From assembly GCF_900113065.1 (NCBI RefSeq), contig NZ_FOOA01000003.1, positions 62,001-126,000 on the forward strand: a stretch of 64,000 nt of DNA, in the 5' to 3' direction. The stretch is from Aureimonas phyllosphaerae. Its GTDB lineage: Bacteria > Pseudomonadota > Alphaproteobacteria > Rhizobiales > Rhizobiaceae. A program made the position numbers and the translations under genes. The notes beneath the pieces are model-generated. The model worked only from the letters and a program-made list of their open reading frames with translations, ran no database searches and was not told the DNA's origin. Below, one piece after another: positions 31,460 to 40,066 of the stretch; the first letter of the stretch is position 1, and every line of letters begins with the position of its first letter.

Positions 31460-31500
31460 TAGAATTTAAATAACATATCATTAACCATATCTTCATAAAT
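31460..31500 (-). promoter_or_regulatory. AT-rich flgE promoter region with CATATC direct repeat
   Basis: This stretch is strikingly AT-rich against its surroundings. CATATC occurs at 31474-31479 and again at 31486-31491, separated by ATTAAC, a 12-bp period close to one helical turn. Such direct repeats are typical targets of OmpR-family regulators such as FtcR, whose gene is next door. Exact -35 and -10 boxes are not clear. Confidence 0.4.
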
Positions 31501-31503
31501 CGA

Positions 31504-31531
31504 AGGGCCCGGCACTTTCGTGCCGGGCCCT
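31504..31531 (-). terminator. Terminator after ftcR
   Basis: AGGGCCCGGCAC (31504-31515) and GTGCCGGGCCCT (31520-31531) form a perfect 12-bp stem with a TTTC loop, 36 bases past the ftcR stop. On the minus strand the next bases are TCGATTTATG, a weak T-rich tail. It separates ftcR from flgE. Confidence 0.7.
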
Positions 31532-31566
31532 CAAAGTCGTTCGTCTACTTTACGAAGCGAGTTGCT

Positions 31567-32238
31567 TCAGACGCCGATACCATAACCGAGGTAACGCTTC
31601 GACGAGACCGGATCATAACCCAGACGCATCTTGAGCTTCTTGCGCAGCTTGGAGATGTGGCTTTCGATGACGTTCTCCTCGACGTTCTCGTCGAAGATCC
31701 CGTAGATCGCACTGAACAGCTGCTGCTTCGAGACGCGGCGACCCTTGTTGGCGACCAGATACTCGAGGATGCGGCGCTCGCGGCGCGGCAGCACCATCGG
31801 CTGGCCGGCGACTTCGGCGTCGCGACCGTCGGCGAAGACGCAGATCTCGTCGACCGTGGTCTTGGCGCGGTCGATCGTCACCTCGCGGCGGCGGATGGCG
31901 CCGACACGGGCCAGGATCTCCTTGACGTGCACGGGCTTGGCGACGACGTCGTCGATGCCGGCCGCGAAGAGGTCGAGCGTGGAGGTCAGGGCCTTGGCTT
32001 CGGCCAGGGCGATCATCGGGGCGGTGGAGCGGCTGCGGACCAGACGGGTGAAGGCGCCGCGCTCGGGGAAGTCGCCGAGCAGGAAGGCTTCGACGGCCGA
32101 CAGGTCGTTGTCGGACGCGGACTCGACCCAGTCGCGGAATTCGTCGACGCCGAAACCGGCGGAGGAGACCCCTTCCGTCCCGAAGAGGGACTTGTAGCCG
32201 TTCGTGACCAGCTCGCGATTGTCCACAACTACGATCAT
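31567..32238 (-). CDS. ftcR: Flagellar transcriptional regulator FtcR/Rem (OmpR type)
   Basis: This is a 223-residue orphan response regulator of the FtcR (Brucella)/Rem (Sinorhizobium) group, which activates flagellar genes. The ATG at 32238 gives the length known for that group; a longer start at 32277 is less likely. The receiver-like half (1-115) keeps VVVDN at the start and a Lys in VVAKPVH but has no recognisable phosphoacceptor Asp: the expected strand reads VEAFLLG. The winged-helix half (about 140-223) shows LPRRERRILEYLVANKGRRVSKQQL and ENVIESHISKLRKKL. No partner kinase is adjacent, consistent with phosphorylation-independent action. Confidence 0.93.
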   Translation of the reverse strand: MIVVVDNRELVTNGYKSLFGTEGVSSAGFGVDEFRDWVESASDNDLSAVEAFLLGDFPERGAFTRLVRSRSTAPMIALAEAKALTSTLDLFAAGIDDVVAKPVHVKEILARVGAIRRREVTIDRAKTTVDEICVFADGRDAEVAGQPMVLPRRERRILEYLVANKGRRVSKQQLFSAIYGIFDENVEENVIESHISKLRKKLKMRLGYDPVSSKRYLGYGIGV

Positions 32239-32316
32239 TTGTCCCCGCCGCGTGACTTGCGTTTCGTTAGGAAACAAATAACCAACCCACCGCGAATCGG
32301 GCCATCCCCAAAAATC

Positions 32317-32346
32317 ACTATAGGGTTAATGGTTCGTAACAGTCAG
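32317..32346 (-). promoter_or_regulatory. Candidate sigma70-type promoter of ftcR
   Basis: On the minus strand CTGACT (32346-32341) and TATAGT (32322-32317) are separated by 18 bases, 79-108 bp upstream of the ftcR ATG. The wider gap from 32239 to 32552 holds this candidate, the fliK terminator and no gene. Confidence 0.35.
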
Positions 32347-32495
32347 CGTCGATTTACCATTTGTTGACAGACGCTTGTTCGAAACCATTCACATTCGAGA
32401 TAAATCACGGACCGTTGATTTTCAATCTATCCGTGCAAGCTATCGCGAGCCTTGCAACCGTTTTGCGCTCGATCGGGTGTCGCAACCTCGGGTTA

Positions 32496-32540
32496 CGAAA
32501 AGAGAAGGGATGCCGAAGACCTGATGGCCGACGGCATCCC
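32496..32540 (-). terminator. Terminator after fliK
   Basis: GGGATGCCG (32507-32515) pairs with CGGCATCCC (32532-32540) across a 16-base loop, 13 bases past the fliK stop. On the minus strand the stem is followed by TTCTCTTTTCG. It separates the fliF-fliK unit from ftcR. Confidence 0.65.
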
Positions 32541-32552
32541 CTGTCCGATTGC

Positions 32553-33977
32553 TCAGAGATAGGTCGATCCGGCCTGAGACTTGGCCGGAGAGCCGTCGTC
32601 GCGGCCCTGCTGGGTGGGACGGCGTCGGCTCGCCTGCTCGTCCGATCCGCTGGACTGGCCGCGGGCGTCGGAGCGCCCCTCCCCCGCCGGACGACCGCCC
32701 TGGTCGTTCGGCTGCGAATTCGTTCCGCTGGCGTCCGCGGTGCGCAACTGCCCGTTGTCCCGCGTGATAACCGAGATCGCAGCGTCGTCGAGCGAGAAGC
32801 CGGCATGCTCGAGAAGCTTGCGCAGGGACGCTTGATCGTCGAGCAGCATCGAGGCCGTGTCGCTGCGGCTGGCGGCAAGTTCCAGCGTCAGCCGTCCCTC
32901 GTTCAGCCGCATCGACACGTCGACCGTGCCGAGATGCTCGGGATGCAGCTGGATCGTGAGTGTCTTCAGGGCGCCGCCGCCCGCGCGCATCCGCAGGTGC
33001 GCATCGCTGCTGGCGGGGGCGGACTGGGTGGAAGCCTGGGCAGGGTCGCCCAACGCTTCCATGATCGGGCCGGCGACCTGTCCGGCCAGGTTGTAGGGGG
33101 AGGATGAGGGCATCGCCGTCGTGGCGGAGACGGTGCCTGCCGCAGCGTCCGCGCTGCGCGCGGCATTGCGACGGGCGGCGAGTTCGCCGAGTGCCGACTG
33201 CGCTGCCGCCGACCCGTCGCGCCCGGTTTCACGACCCGAACTTTCGGAGGCGTTGCGTCCGAGCCGGGAGATCGCCTCGTCGAAGCGCATCGGCACGGCG
33301 GCTCCGTCGTCCGCTTCGGCCTGAGGACCGTTGGCCGCTGCCGATTTTGCCTCGCCCGTTCGTCCCTTCGCGATGTCCGCGAGCGCTGCCGTCACGCTGG
33401 CATTGCCGGCACCCCCGGCCTTCGCCTCGGCAGCGGATGCCGCGTCCGGCTTCGCGACCGCGCGGCCCTCGACCAGCACCATTCCGTCCTGATGCGGCTC
33501 GAAATGCGTCTCCATCCGGAGGACGTCGAGCTTCACCGCCGCCTTGTCCTTCGCGGCGGCCTCTTCGGAGACCGCGACCTTCAGCCCGGCCGCATCGGGT
33601 ATTTCGGGAGCCTCGCGCCCGGCCTTGCCCTGTTCTGCGGTCGCATCCTTGCCGCCGGCAGGCGCCTTCGCGCCCACGAGCGCTCCGAGTAGCGCCTGGA
33701 GCGGATCGGCCTTGCCCTTGGTCTCGTCCTTCCCTTCGGTCTCGAGAGCATCCTGCTGGTCGGTTGCGACCGTATCGCCTGCCCCCTCCTCGCTCGGCTT
33801 CGCCGTCTCGGCGTCCGCCCGCGATGCTTGGTCGTTGGCGTTGGCGGAACGCTTGCCTTCGGCATCGCGCACCGCCTTCCCGAACGCATCGCCCATCACG
33901 CCGCGGTCGAGATCCGAATGAGCGGAGGCGCGCGCGGGCTCCTTGTCGACCGGCGCGAGGGAAAGATCGATCTTCAT
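32553..33977 (-). CDS. fliK: Flagellar hook-length control protein FliK
   Basis: This is a 474-residue protein. The first 330 residues are Ala-, Asp- and Lys-rich and of low complexity, as expected for the secreted ruler part. The C-terminal core near 340-410 (LKTLTIQLHPEHLGTVDV, RLTLELAASRSDTASMLL, LRKLLEHAGFSLDDA) is the FliK switch domain. A polar tail of about 60 residues follows. It controls hook length and switches export specificity through FlhB. It is three bases from motC, in the unit that begins with fliF. Confidence 0.92.
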   Translation of the reverse strand: MKIDLSLAPVDKEPARASAHSDLDRGVMGDAFGKAVRDAEGKRSANANDQASRADAETAKPSEEGAGDTVATDQQDALETEGKDETKGKADPLQALLGALVGAKAPAGGKDATAEQGKAGREAPEIPDAAGLKVAVSEEAAAKDKAAVKLDVLRMETHFEPHQDGMVLVEGRAVAKPDAASAAEAKAGGAGNASVTAALADIAKGRTGEAKSAAANGPQAEADDGAAVPMRFDEAISRLGRNASESSGRETGRDGSAAAQSALGELAARRNAARSADAAAGTVSATTAMPSSSPYNLAGQVAGPIMEALGDPAQASTQSAPASSDAHLRMRAGGGALKTLTIQLHPEHLGTVDVSMRLNEGRLTLELAASRSDTASMLLDDQASLRKLLEHAGFSLDDAAISVITRDNGQLRTADASGTNSQPNDQGGRPAGEGRSDARGQSSGSDEQASRRRPTQQGRDDGSPAKSQAGSTYL

Positions 33978-33980
33978 GGC

Positions 33981-35309
33981 TCAGGGCTTCTTCATTTCAT
34001 GGGACGCGGCGTCGAGCGCCGCCTTGGCTCGCGCGAGCACGGCTGACGTCTCCGGCTCGACCGGACCGGGATTGCTGACCTCGGTCATCAGGGCAGGCCT
34101 GGCCATCGAGTCCAGCACCGAATAGGCGGCATCGAGGATCTTCTGGTCCTCGATATGCAGGAGGTTCCGGTCGATCCCGTCGAGGGCCTTCCGGGACGCG
34201 TCCTGGCTGTCCGTTCCAAGCGAGGAGGCTGTCCGGTAGAGGGTGGCGCGCGAGGCGTCGCCGGGTTCGAGTCCGCCGAGAACGATGGCACGCTCGGCCA
34301 CCTGCGAAGCGAAAGGCAGGCTGCCGGCGACCAGCGAGCGTCGCGCGGCGGCCAGATACAGGCGCTGCTGCCGATCATCCGGCAATCCGGCGACGACGGC
34401 ATCCATCGAGATCAGGGCTCCCTGCGCGTCCGGCACGGCGCGACCCACGACCAGCGCGACATAGCGCGTCTCGAAGTTCGCGGCGTAGCTGGAGTCGTGA
34501 TAGGTATCGAAATAGCGTCGGGCCATCCGATCCGCATCGTCATGAGAGCCCGCGGCATCCGCCAACGGTGCGCCGAGGCGCAGCGCGGCCTCCTCGATCA
34601 ACGTGCCGGGCGCCAGCAGGCGTGCATTCGCCAGATCCTCGATCGCCTGGTCGGGATGGTCGATCTGGTGAATCTGCCCGAGGGCGAGGCTCACCTGCGC
34701 TGCAAGGACCGGCTCGAGGTCGTCGATCGTCACGGACTCGAGCTTCTTGGCGGCCGTCGGCAGATCGTTGCGGACATAGGCGAGCGCCCCCTCGAAGAGC
34801 GCCCTTTCCGACTCCGGCAGGCGACCCTGGTCGAGAAGCGTTGAGATCACGTCGGGCGTCCCGCCGCTGAACGTGAAGAGGACGACAGCCCGCGTGTTGC
34901 GTGGGTCGTTCCAGACCTCGGGGGCCGCTTCGATGAACGTGCGGGCGAAGCGGCGCAGGAGCAGCGCCTGCACCCGGATGGCGCGCACGTTCCCGCGCGC
35001 GACCTGATCCTGCAGGAACTGCACCGAACGCATGACGTCGAACGGCATCGGCGTCCGGCTTTCCGTCCAATGCGTGTCATGTCCCTCGGCAAGGGCCGCC
35101 GGGGTCTCCGGCGCATGCTCTGCGGCCGGCGCCCCGTCATCCGGTGCGTCCGCGCCGTGTGCTTCCGGCGCCGGCGGCGCGACCGCCTCGGACGACGGCT
35201 CCACCTGGCCTGCCGCATCGGGCGCCGCCGGTGCTTCCATGGCGCGCGCGGGCAGCATGGACGCACCGATCAGCAACGAGCCGAGCAGGAGCCGCAGAGA
35301 GTTCTTCAC
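33981..35309 (-). CDS. motC: Periplasmic motor protein MotC
   Basis: This is a 442-residue periplasmic protein found in rhizobial motors, where MotC binds the periplasmic part of MotB. The GTG start at 35309 overlaps the motB stop (GTGA). Residues 1-23 are a signal peptide (LLLGSLLIGASMLPARA). An Ala/Pro/Glu-rich segment (24-75) leads into an alpha-helical domain (MRSVQFLQDQVARGNVRAIR, AIEDLANARLLAPGTLIEEAA). Length and order motB-motC-fliK match Sinorhizobium. motE at 42572 encodes its probable dedicated chaperone. Confidence 0.92.
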   Translation of the reverse strand: MKNSLRLLLGSLLIGASMLPARAMEAPAAPDAAGQVEPSSEAVAPPAPEAHGADAPDDGAPAAEHAPETPAALAEGHDTHWTESRTPMPFDVMRSVQFLQDQVARGNVRAIRVQALLLRRFARTFIEAAPEVWNDPRNTRAVVLFTFSGGTPDVISTLLDQGRLPESERALFEGALAYVRNDLPTAAKKLESVTIDDLEPVLAAQVSLALGQIHQIDHPDQAIEDLANARLLAPGTLIEEAALRLGAPLADAAGSHDDADRMARRYFDTYHDSSYAANFETRYVALVVGRAVPDAQGALISMDAVVAGLPDDRQQRLYLAAARRSLVAGSLPFASQVAERAIVLGGLEPGDASRATLYRTASSLGTDSQDASRKALDGIDRNLLHIEDQKILDAAYSVLDSMARPALMTEVSNPGPVEPETSAVLARAKAALDAASHEMKKP

Positions 35310-36430
35310 GCCTTGGGTTCTTTCAAGAGGATCTCGATGCGCCGGTTGCTGGCGGCCTCGGGATCGGAAGCATTGCTCGGCTGACGGTCGGCGACGCCTT
35401 CGATCGCCTCCACCCGCTTGTCGTCGAGGCCACCGCGGCGAAGCATGTAGTAGGCCATGTGGGCGCGGTCGGTGGACAGGCGCCAGTTGTCGATCTGGCC
35501 GTTGCCCGAATAGGGCCGTGCGTCCGTATGGCCGCGGATGACGATGTCGCCCGGACGGTCCTTGAGGATCGCCGCGATCTTTTCCATCAGCCGGATCGCG
35601 TCGGCCGTGGGCCGGGCCGAACCGATCTGGAACATGCCGGTGTCGAGCGTGTCGGCGAGCGAGATCGTGACCGTGCCCGATCCCGCATCGCCGCTCTTCA
35701 CCTGGACGTCGGCGACTTCCGTTCCCGGCACGCTGGCGTCGATCTCCTTCTGCAACTCGGCCGCATCGCTCTGCTCGGGCGTTGCCGGCGCGGCGGGTGC
35801 GGCAGCAACCTCGACCGGCGGCGGCGCGGGCTTCGGCGGCTCGACGGCGACCGTCGCGAAATCGTCGGCAGTCACCTCGACCTCCTTGCCGGCGACCGCG
35901 TTCGGCGTCAGCTGCCAGGACGTCGGATCGAACGGGTCGCGATAGGCGTCGCCCCCATTGAGGCCCGGAAGCCCGGTGCCGTCGGGCTTGCCGATCGCCT
36001 TTCCGGTGTCGCCCATCGCCTCGTTCTCGGCGACGATCTCGGCCAGCACCGCATACGGATCGCGGAAGATCGCCTGATCCTCGCCGCCCTTGGCGTCGCC
36101 GCCGACGGGCTTGCCGCCGGGGGTGCCGGGCGTCTTGCTGTCCTCCGCGGCGGGACCGGGCGTCTGCGCCGGGGCCGACGGGTCGCGCGCGACACCGTCC
36201 GTCGGCGGCAGCGGGTCGTTCAGCTCGATCGGGTTGAAGTACTGGGCGATCTGGCTCTTCGTCGCGTCGTCCGACACGCTGGTCAGCCACATCACGAGGA
36301 AGAAGGCCATCATCGCCGTCATGAAGTCGGCGAAGGCGATCTTCCAGGCGCCACCATGGTGCCCGTCCTCGCCCTCGCCGCTGCGACGGACGATGATGAT
36401 CTCGTGCCGCTCGGTATCGAGTGCACTCAC
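35306..36430 (-). CDS. motB: Flagellar stator protein MotB
   Basis: This is a 374-residue stator subunit. The GTG at 36430 overlaps the preceding stop (GTGA). The single membrane helix holds the proton-channel Asp35 (IAFADFMTAMMAFFLVMW). A long Pro/Gly/Ala-rich linker (about 60-230) precedes the OmpA-like peptidoglycan-binding domain (FQIGSARPTADAIRLM, IVIRGHTDARPY, NWRLSTDRAHMAYYML, RRIEILL). The long linker is typical of rhizobial MotB and is where MotC acts. Its partner motA lies 15 kb away at 51464. Confidence 0.95.
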   Translation of the reverse strand: MSALDTERHEIIIVRRSGEGEDGHHGGAWKIAFADFMTAMMAFFLVMWLTSVSDDATKSQIAQYFNPIELNDPLPPTDGVARDPSAPAQTPGPAAEDSKTPGTPGGKPVGGDAKGGEDQAIFRDPYAVLAEIVAENEAMGDTGKAIGKPDGTGLPGLNGGDAYRDPFDPTSWQLTPNAVAGKEVEVTADDFATVAVEPPKPAPPPVEVAAAPAAPATPEQSDAAELQKEIDASVPGTEVADVQVKSGDAGSGTVTISLADTLDTGMFQIGSARPTADAIRLMEKIAAILKDRPGDIVIRGHTDARPYSGNGQIDNWRLSTDRAHMAYYMLRRGGLDDKRVEAIEGVADRQPSNASDPEAASNRRIEILLKEPKA

Positions 36431-37296
36431 GAAAGCGCCTCCTCGACGGCCTTCAGCCACGCGGCGAGACGGGTCTCGATCACGGTCTGATTGGCGTCGA
36501 TGCGAACGTCGGCATAGGTCTCGTCAGGATCGAAGGAGACATGGCGGGCGTGATCGCCGAGCTTGTCCTCCAGCGAATGCAGGAGATCGCTCGGGCCGGA
36601 TGCCGCGATCTTCACCGTGGTGCCGTCGAAGGCGATGGTCTTCACCGCGCCCGCCAGCTCGTCCACCGTCATGCGCTTTCGCGCGTCGAGCACGAGGGGT
36701 CGCAGGAGCGAGCTCAGCGTCGTCTTCAACGCATCCTCGAACACCGCCATCTGCAGGATGACGAGATCGGCGAGCCGGTCGCCTTCGGTCTCGACCCACT
36801 GCCGGCGCGCCTCGGCGAGCACCCCCTCGTGGTCGGCTGCCAGCGTCTGGCGAAGGGCCTCGATGCGTTCGGCGGACGCGCGCTCCAGATCCTGGCGCAC
36901 CGCCTCGCCAGCTTCGGCGGCACCGTCCTGGTGGGCCTGGGCCAACGCGATCTCATGAGCTCGCAGAAGCGTTTCACGCTCTCTTGCCCAGGCCCGGCGC
37001 TCGGCCTCGACCTCACGCAGCGAGATGCGCGGCTCGGCCGCGGGCCGCGGCTGGACGGGCGCGACGCCAGCTGCCTGCAGGGCCTTGGGCGGCATCGCCG
37101 TCGGGCGCATGGCGGGCATGGGAGCGGCAGGCTTGGCCGCCGCGCGCGCCGCCGGCGCGGCCTGCGAGGAGACCCGCGGCAGGCCAGCCTCGAAGGCGCG
37201 GGGAGCGGCGACCGGAGGCCGGCGCGGCGCCTGGGCCCGCAGCGGCACGAACTCGTCTTCGTTTTCGTCCGACAGGAATTGCGCGAGAGGGATCAT
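36427..37296 (-). CDS. fliH: FliH-like export ATPase regulator
   Basis: This is a 289-residue cytoplasmic protein. A Pro/Ala-rich N-terminal third (20-85) precedes a long coiled coil (LREVEAERRAWARERETLLRAHE) and a C-terminal domain of FliH/YscL type (LADLVILQMAVFEDALKTTL, TVIETRLAAWLKAVEEAL). FliH proteins hold the FliI ATPase inactive and link it to the C-ring. Similarity is moderate and rests on architecture and on the position after fliF. It starts three bases after the fliF stop and overlaps motB by four bases. Confidence 0.7.
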   Translation of the reverse strand: MIPLAQFLSDENEDEFVPLRAQAPRRPPVAAPRAFEAGLPRVSSQAAPAARAAAKPAAPMPAMRPTAMPPKALQAAGVAPVQPRPAAEPRISLREVEAERRAWARERETLLRAHEIALAQAHQDGAAEAGEAVRQDLERASAERIEALRQTLAADHEGVLAEARRQWVETEGDRLADLVILQMAVFEDALKTTLSSLLRPLVLDARKRMTVDELAGAVKTIAFDGTTVKIAASGPSDLLHSLEDKLGDHARHVSFDPDETYADVRIDANQTVIETRLAAWLKAVEEALS

Positions 37297-37299
37297 GGC

Positions 37300-39006
37300 T
37301 TAGGCCGCCTCTTTCTGGTGAATCCACTGCTTGAGGATGGCCGCCGCTTGGGCTTCGTCGAAATCGACGAGCTTCTCGAGGCGGACCTTCGGCGAGTTGG
37401 CACGGTTGCGGGTGAGTTCGTCGAACAGGTCGTCGTTGGCGGGCGGCTCGCCGTAGCCCAGCGAGGCCACGAGGTCGGCGCCGAAGCCGGGAGGCGTGTT
37501 GAGCGGGCCGAGATCGCTGTCGAGCATCGGGTTCTGCAGTTCGATCGGCCCGTCGCCGGTCAGCATGGCGTCGTCGACGTTGTCGTTGGCGGCCGGGGCC
37601 GAGATCGCGCGGATCGCGGGCTTCAGACCGAACCAGATGACGAGCACGGCGACCACGAGGATGGTGAGCGCGTTGACCATCGTGCCGGACTGCTTCAGCA
37701 GCATCTCGCCATAGCCGAGCGAGGGCACGGGCTGGAGGTCCTGGCCGTTGGAGACGAAGTCGACGGCGGTCACTTCGAGCTGGTCGCCGCGGCTGTCGGT
37801 GATCCCGGCCGCCGAGGCGACGAGGGTCTTCACCTCGGCGAGCGCGGCGTCGATCTGCTCCTGCGTCGGGTTCTCGCCGAGCGTGGCGGCGAGCCGGGCA
37901 CGGTTGACGACGACGGCGATCGACAGGCGGCGCACGTCGTAGCCGTCGGAGACGGTCTGCGTGGTGGTCTCGTTGATCTCGTAGTTGGTCAGCTCCTCGC
38001 GGCGCTCCTTGGCCTCCGACGAGGACGTGCCGTTGGCGGCGGGCTGAGGCGCGGCCTGGGGCACGTTCTGCGCGGCGGTCGCCGCATTGGCGTCGGCCGC
38101 CTGGTCGGTCGACTGGCCGGTCTCGCGCACCGTGCGCGTCGAGCGCTCGACGCGGCCGTCCGGATCGAACTTGCGCGAGGAGATCTGGCGCCGGTCGGTA
38201 TCGAGGCGGGCGATAACGCTGGACTGGAAGTTGCCAACGCCAAGATACGGGGCGAGCGTGCGGCGGATCGAGTCCTGGATCGAGGAGGAGACGATACCCT
38301 CCATGCCGAGTTGCTTGGTCGAGGTGGCGTTGGAGGCGTCGTCACCGGAGGCAAGCAGCGTGCCGTCGGTGTTCAGCACCGTCACCTGATCGACCTGCAT
38401 GCCGGGAATGGCGGAGGACACGAGGTGGCGGATCGCCTGCGCGTTGGCAAAGTCCTCGGTGTTGTCGGTGCGGATCACGACGCTGGCCGACGGCTTCTGG
38501 CTCTCGCGGCGGAACGAGCCCGGCTCGGGCAGGACGATGTGGACGCGCGCAGCGCGCACGTCCTTCAAGGTCTGGATCGTGCGGGCGAGTTCGCCCTCAA
38601 GAGCGCGGACGCGCGTTACCTCCTGCATGAAGGTGGTGAGGCCCATCGAGCCCATCGAGTCGAAGAGCTCGTATCCCGCGTTCTCCGACCGCGGCAGGCC
38701 CTTTTCGGCGAGCAGCATGCGGGCGTTCGCGGTCTGCGAGAAGTTGGTCATCACCGTGTCGCCGGCCGCATTCACGTCGAACGGAATGCCCGCCTCGGTG
38801 AGCGCAGCGCCGATGCGCGTGACGTCCTGCCGGTCGAGACCGGAATAGAGCGACTCCATCGTCGGCTTTGACAGGTAGAAGGCGGCGAGGCTGACAAGCG
38901 CGATGGCGACGACGCCGATCAACGCCAGCGCACCCAGCTTGCGGCCGCCCAGCGCCTGAAGGTTGGACAGGAGTTTTTGGGCCTCGGCCCGAGCGACCAT
39001 CGCCAT
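37300..39006 (-). CDS. fliF: Flagellar MS-ring protein FliF
   Basis: This is a 568-residue MS-ring subunit. It has a first membrane helix near 23-46 (LALIGVVAIALVSLAAFYLS), periplasmic ring-building motifs (LYSGLDRQDVTRIGAAL, GYELFDSMGSMGLTTFMQEV, ARVHIVLPEPGSF), a low-complexity loop near 290-340 and a second helix near 445-465. The C-terminal tail ends KLVDFDEAQAAAILKQWIHQK and binds FliG. An alternative ATG is two codons in. It begins the fliF-fliH-motB-motC-fliK unit, about 115 bp downstream of nothing but the flagellin terminator (+ side). Confidence 0.96.
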   Translation of the reverse strand: MAMVARAEAQKLLSNLQALGGRKLGALALIGVVAIALVSLAAFYLSKPTMESLYSGLDRQDVTRIGAALTEAGIPFDVNAAGDTVMTNFSQTANARMLLAEKGLPRSENAGYELFDSMGSMGLTTFMQEVTRVRALEGELARTIQTLKDVRAARVHIVLPEPGSFRRESQKPSASVVIRTDNTEDFANAQAIRHLVSSAIPGMQVDQVTVLNTDGTLLASGDDASNATSTKQLGMEGIVSSSIQDSIRRTLAPYLGVGNFQSSVIARLDTDRRQISSRKFDPDGRVERSTRTVRETGQSTDQAADANAATAAQNVPQAAPQPAANGTSSSEAKERREELTNYEINETTTQTVSDGYDVRRLSIAVVVNRARLAATLGENPTQEQIDAALAEVKTLVASAAGITDSRGDQLEVTAVDFVSNGQDLQPVPSLGYGEMLLKQSGTMVNALTILVVAVLVIWFGLKPAIRAISAPAANDNVDDAMLTGDGPIELQNPMLDSDLGPLNTPPGFGADLVASLGYGEPPANDDLFDELTRNRANSPKVRLEKLVDFDEAQAAAILKQWIHQKEAA

Positions 39007-39120
39007 GCGTTCGCCTGCGGAATGCGGGAAGTGATGGCGTCACTCTGGGGGCACAAGCTTGCGCGGACGTGATGACCTTACCGAATGATGAAGGATGGAG
39101 GACCTGAGGTCCGATCCGGA

Positions 39121-39156
39121 ATCGAAAACCCTCCGGCACGGGGAGCGCCGGAGGGT
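39121..39156 (-). terminator. Flagellin terminator
   Basis: ACCCTCCGGC (39128-39137) pairs with GCCGGAGGGT (39147-39156), and on the minus strand a TTTTCGAT tail follows. It lies 60 bases past the flagellin stop and upstream of fliF. Confidence 0.75.
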
Positions 39157-39215
39157 CGCTTTGCTAAGCCGTCGGCAAGTGGCGCGACGGGGAGACGCGA
39201 TGCGTCGCCTAAGGC

Positions 39216-40040
39216 TTAGCGGAAGAGCATGAGAATGTTCTGGGCCGAGTTGTTGCTCATCGAGATGGCCTGGTAGGCGAGCTGCTGGCGAACTTGAAGC
39301 GCCTGCATCTTGGCGGTTTCACGCTCGAGATCGGCGTCCACCAGACCACCGAGGGCGTTGTTGCGGACGTCGGCCATCCGGTCGTTGAAGCTCATCGCGC
39401 TGTCGAGCCCCTTCGACACGGCACCAAGCTTGGTCGCGATGGCTGCAATCTCACTTTGCGCCGTCGCAGCGTCCGTCGACGTGAAAGCCGCCAAGCTGGC
39501 TGCATCAGTGACGGCCATCAGTTCGGTCATGCCGGCGCCAGCGGTCGGAAGACCAGCAGTGTAGGCGACGGTTCCGACAAGCGCCCCGTCCGAAACGCCG
39601 GTCGCAACGGAAAGGTTGTTTGGTGCGCCCGCAGCGCCGAGAAGGTTCTTGCCGTTGACCGTCGAACTGCCCATCAAGGCGGTGATCTGGGTCTGGAAGG
39701 CAACGACCTGATTGACTTGGCTTGTCGTTGCCGTGCCGCCAGCTGCTGCGACAGAAGCGGTGATCTTGGCGACCTCATCAACCAGCGCGCTGATCTCGTC
39801 GAGTGCGGCGGAGGCGGCATCGACCTGGGCCTTGGCGGTGCTGAGGTTCGACTTGACCGACTCGGAGGCCGAGATGTCGGAGCGGATCTTCGTGGCGGTC
39901 GCCCAGATCCCGGCATCATCCTTCGCCGAGCCGACGCGCAGGCCCGTCGCGATGCGGTTCTGGGTGGTCGTGAGATCGGCGTTCACGCGGCGCAGAGCGG
40001 CCATGGCGACACCGTTGTTCGTCGTGCTGATAGCAACCAT
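39216..40040 (-). CDS. Flagellin
   Basis: This is a 274-residue flagellin, the filament subunit secreted without a signal peptide. The ATG at 40040 is preceded by GGGGA; longer upstream frames lack the N-terminal flagellin pattern. Conserved D0/D1 parts are visible at the N-terminus (TTNNGVAMAALRRVNADLTT, TGLRVGSAKDDAGIWATA) and C-terminus (ERETAKMQALQVRQQLAYQA, SMSNNSAQNILMLFR). The middle is short and Ala/Gly/Thr-rich, so the exposed domain is small. It is the only flagellin in the window. No numbered symbol (fljX, flaA) can be justified. It has its own terminator and a foldable leader. Confidence 0.95.
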   Translation of the reverse strand: MVAISTTNNGVAMAALRRVNADLTTTQNRIATGLRVGSAKDDAGIWATATKIRSDISASESVKSNLSTAKAQVDAASAALDEISALVDEVAKITASVAAAGGTATTSQVNQVVAFQTQITALMGSSTVNGKNLLGAAGAPNNLSVATGVSDGALVGTVAYTAGLPTAGAGMTELMAVTDAASLAAFTSTDAATAQSEIAAIATKLGAVSKGLDSAMSFNDRMADVRNNALGGLVDADLERETAKMQALQVRQQLAYQAISMSNNSAQNILMLFR

Positions 40041-40066
40041 TGTCTTTTCCCCGTTTATCTTGAAGC

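Noticed and set aside
32364-32369. TTGACA on the + strand in the ftcR-fliK gap
   Set aside because: No -10 element 16-18 bp downstream and no + strand gene follows.
36421-38871. 816-codon open frame on the + strand opposite fliF and fliH
   Set aside because: Antisense shadow; fliF has unmistakable motifs in the same DNA.
39047-39062. sigma54-like GGGGCAC...TTGC sequence upstream of fliF
   Set aside because: The spacing between GG and GC is nine, not ten, and it points away from fliF on the + strand.
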